A DNA stretch of 5,573 nucleotides from positions 1-5,573 of the forward strand of contig CAMTOL010000153.1 in NCBI GenBank assembly GCA_947074135.1, given 5' to 3'. This document shows, piece by piece, positions 5,476-5,573 of this stretch; positions within the stretch are counted from its first letter, which is position 1; the number at the start of each line of letters is the position of its first letter. The translations under genes were made by a program, and so were the position numbers. The notes below the pieces were generated by a model. That model ran no database searches. It was not told where the DNA came from and worked only from the letters and a program-made list of their open reading frames with translations. The DNA comes from an uncultured Rikenellaceae bacterium (GTDB taxonomy: Bacteria > Bacteroidota > Bacteroidia > Bacteroidales > Rikenellaceae).

Positions 5476-5573
5476 ATGAAAAATATTGATAAAATACTCC
5501 GAACAATGACAGCTCTTGGTTCCTTCAGGTTCGTTGTCAAATTATACATCCGCAGAGGGATGGAAGGAGTTTG
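5476..5573 (+). CDS. Start of a second DUF2975-like gene, cut by the window edge and possibly frameshifted
   Basis: An ATG at 5476, 37 nt after the previous stop, opens MKNIDKILRTMTAL, which parallels MKNIDKTLRLITVL of the preceding gene. The frame stays open to the window end (32 codons). After residue 14 the similarity breaks: where the first protein has a membrane span, this frame gives a charged stretch (FRFVVKLYIRRG). In another frame, bases 5530-5572 read SGSLSNYTSAEGW, continuing KEF, closer to the loop expected after span 1. A deletion of roughly one span with a frame change would explain this, making the gene a pseudogene. A genuinely different protein or a sequencing error is also possible. 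Codon differences show that the two copies are old paralogues rather than a recent duplication. It probably shares the upstream promoter. Confidence 0.5.
   Translation, partial: MKNIDKILRTMTALGSFRFVVKLYIRRGMEGV

Overview
The window looks like an ordinary chromosomal segment of a low-to-moderate GC member of the Bacteroidota, most likely the Bacteroidales. Two things point there. The protein families are typical: a Bacteroidales-type RdgB, a short biotin carrier next to an MmdA/PccB-type carboxyltransferase, a YoeA/MepA-like MATE exporter, and DUF2975-like membrane proteins. The promoters also fit the phylum's sigma factor consensus (TTTG, about 19 to 21 nt, TAnnTTTG), and the start codons follow A-rich leaders with little Shine-Dalgarno sequence. 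No transposon, phage gene, CRISPR array, tRNA or rRNA is visible.

Layout, left to right. Bases 1-125 are non-coding and begin with two adjacent perfect hairpins. Bases 126-3284 hold four minus-strand genes, read from right to left as carboxyltransferase alpha subunit (mmdA-like), biotin carrier protein, GtrA-family membrane protein and rdgB. The stop codon of the GtrA gene abuts the rdgB start codon (TAGATG). The 105-nt mmdA/carrier spacer holds a 24-pair stem that is complete only in the transcribed RNA. Upstream of mmdA are a near-consensus promoter and a leader hairpin followed by a T-tract. Bases 3414-4766 encode a MATE exporter, also on the minus strand. The interval 4767-4937 carries two back-to-back promoters, three short dyads, and the divergent start of a plus-strand DUF2975-like gene (4938-5438). 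A second gene with the same N-terminus begins at 5476 and runs off the window; it may be damaged.

How the genes work together. The carboxyltransferase and the biotin carrier should form part of one biotin-dependent enzyme that moves a carboxyl group between methylmalonyl- or propionyl-CoA and biotin, in the succinate/propionate pathway. Their third partner, either a membrane decarboxylase beta subunit or a biotin carboxylase, is not in this window. GtrA and RdgB appear to be operon passengers with unrelated roles in glycan-lipid transfer and nucleotide-pool cleaning. The MATE and DUF2975 genes share a divergent regulatory region and could be co-regulated, which is inference only. I see no convincing new multi-gene system. 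The observations most worth checking are the wobble-rich RNA stem between mmdA and the carrier gene, the dyad-rich divergent promoter region, and the tandem DUF2975-like genes with a possible deletion in the second.
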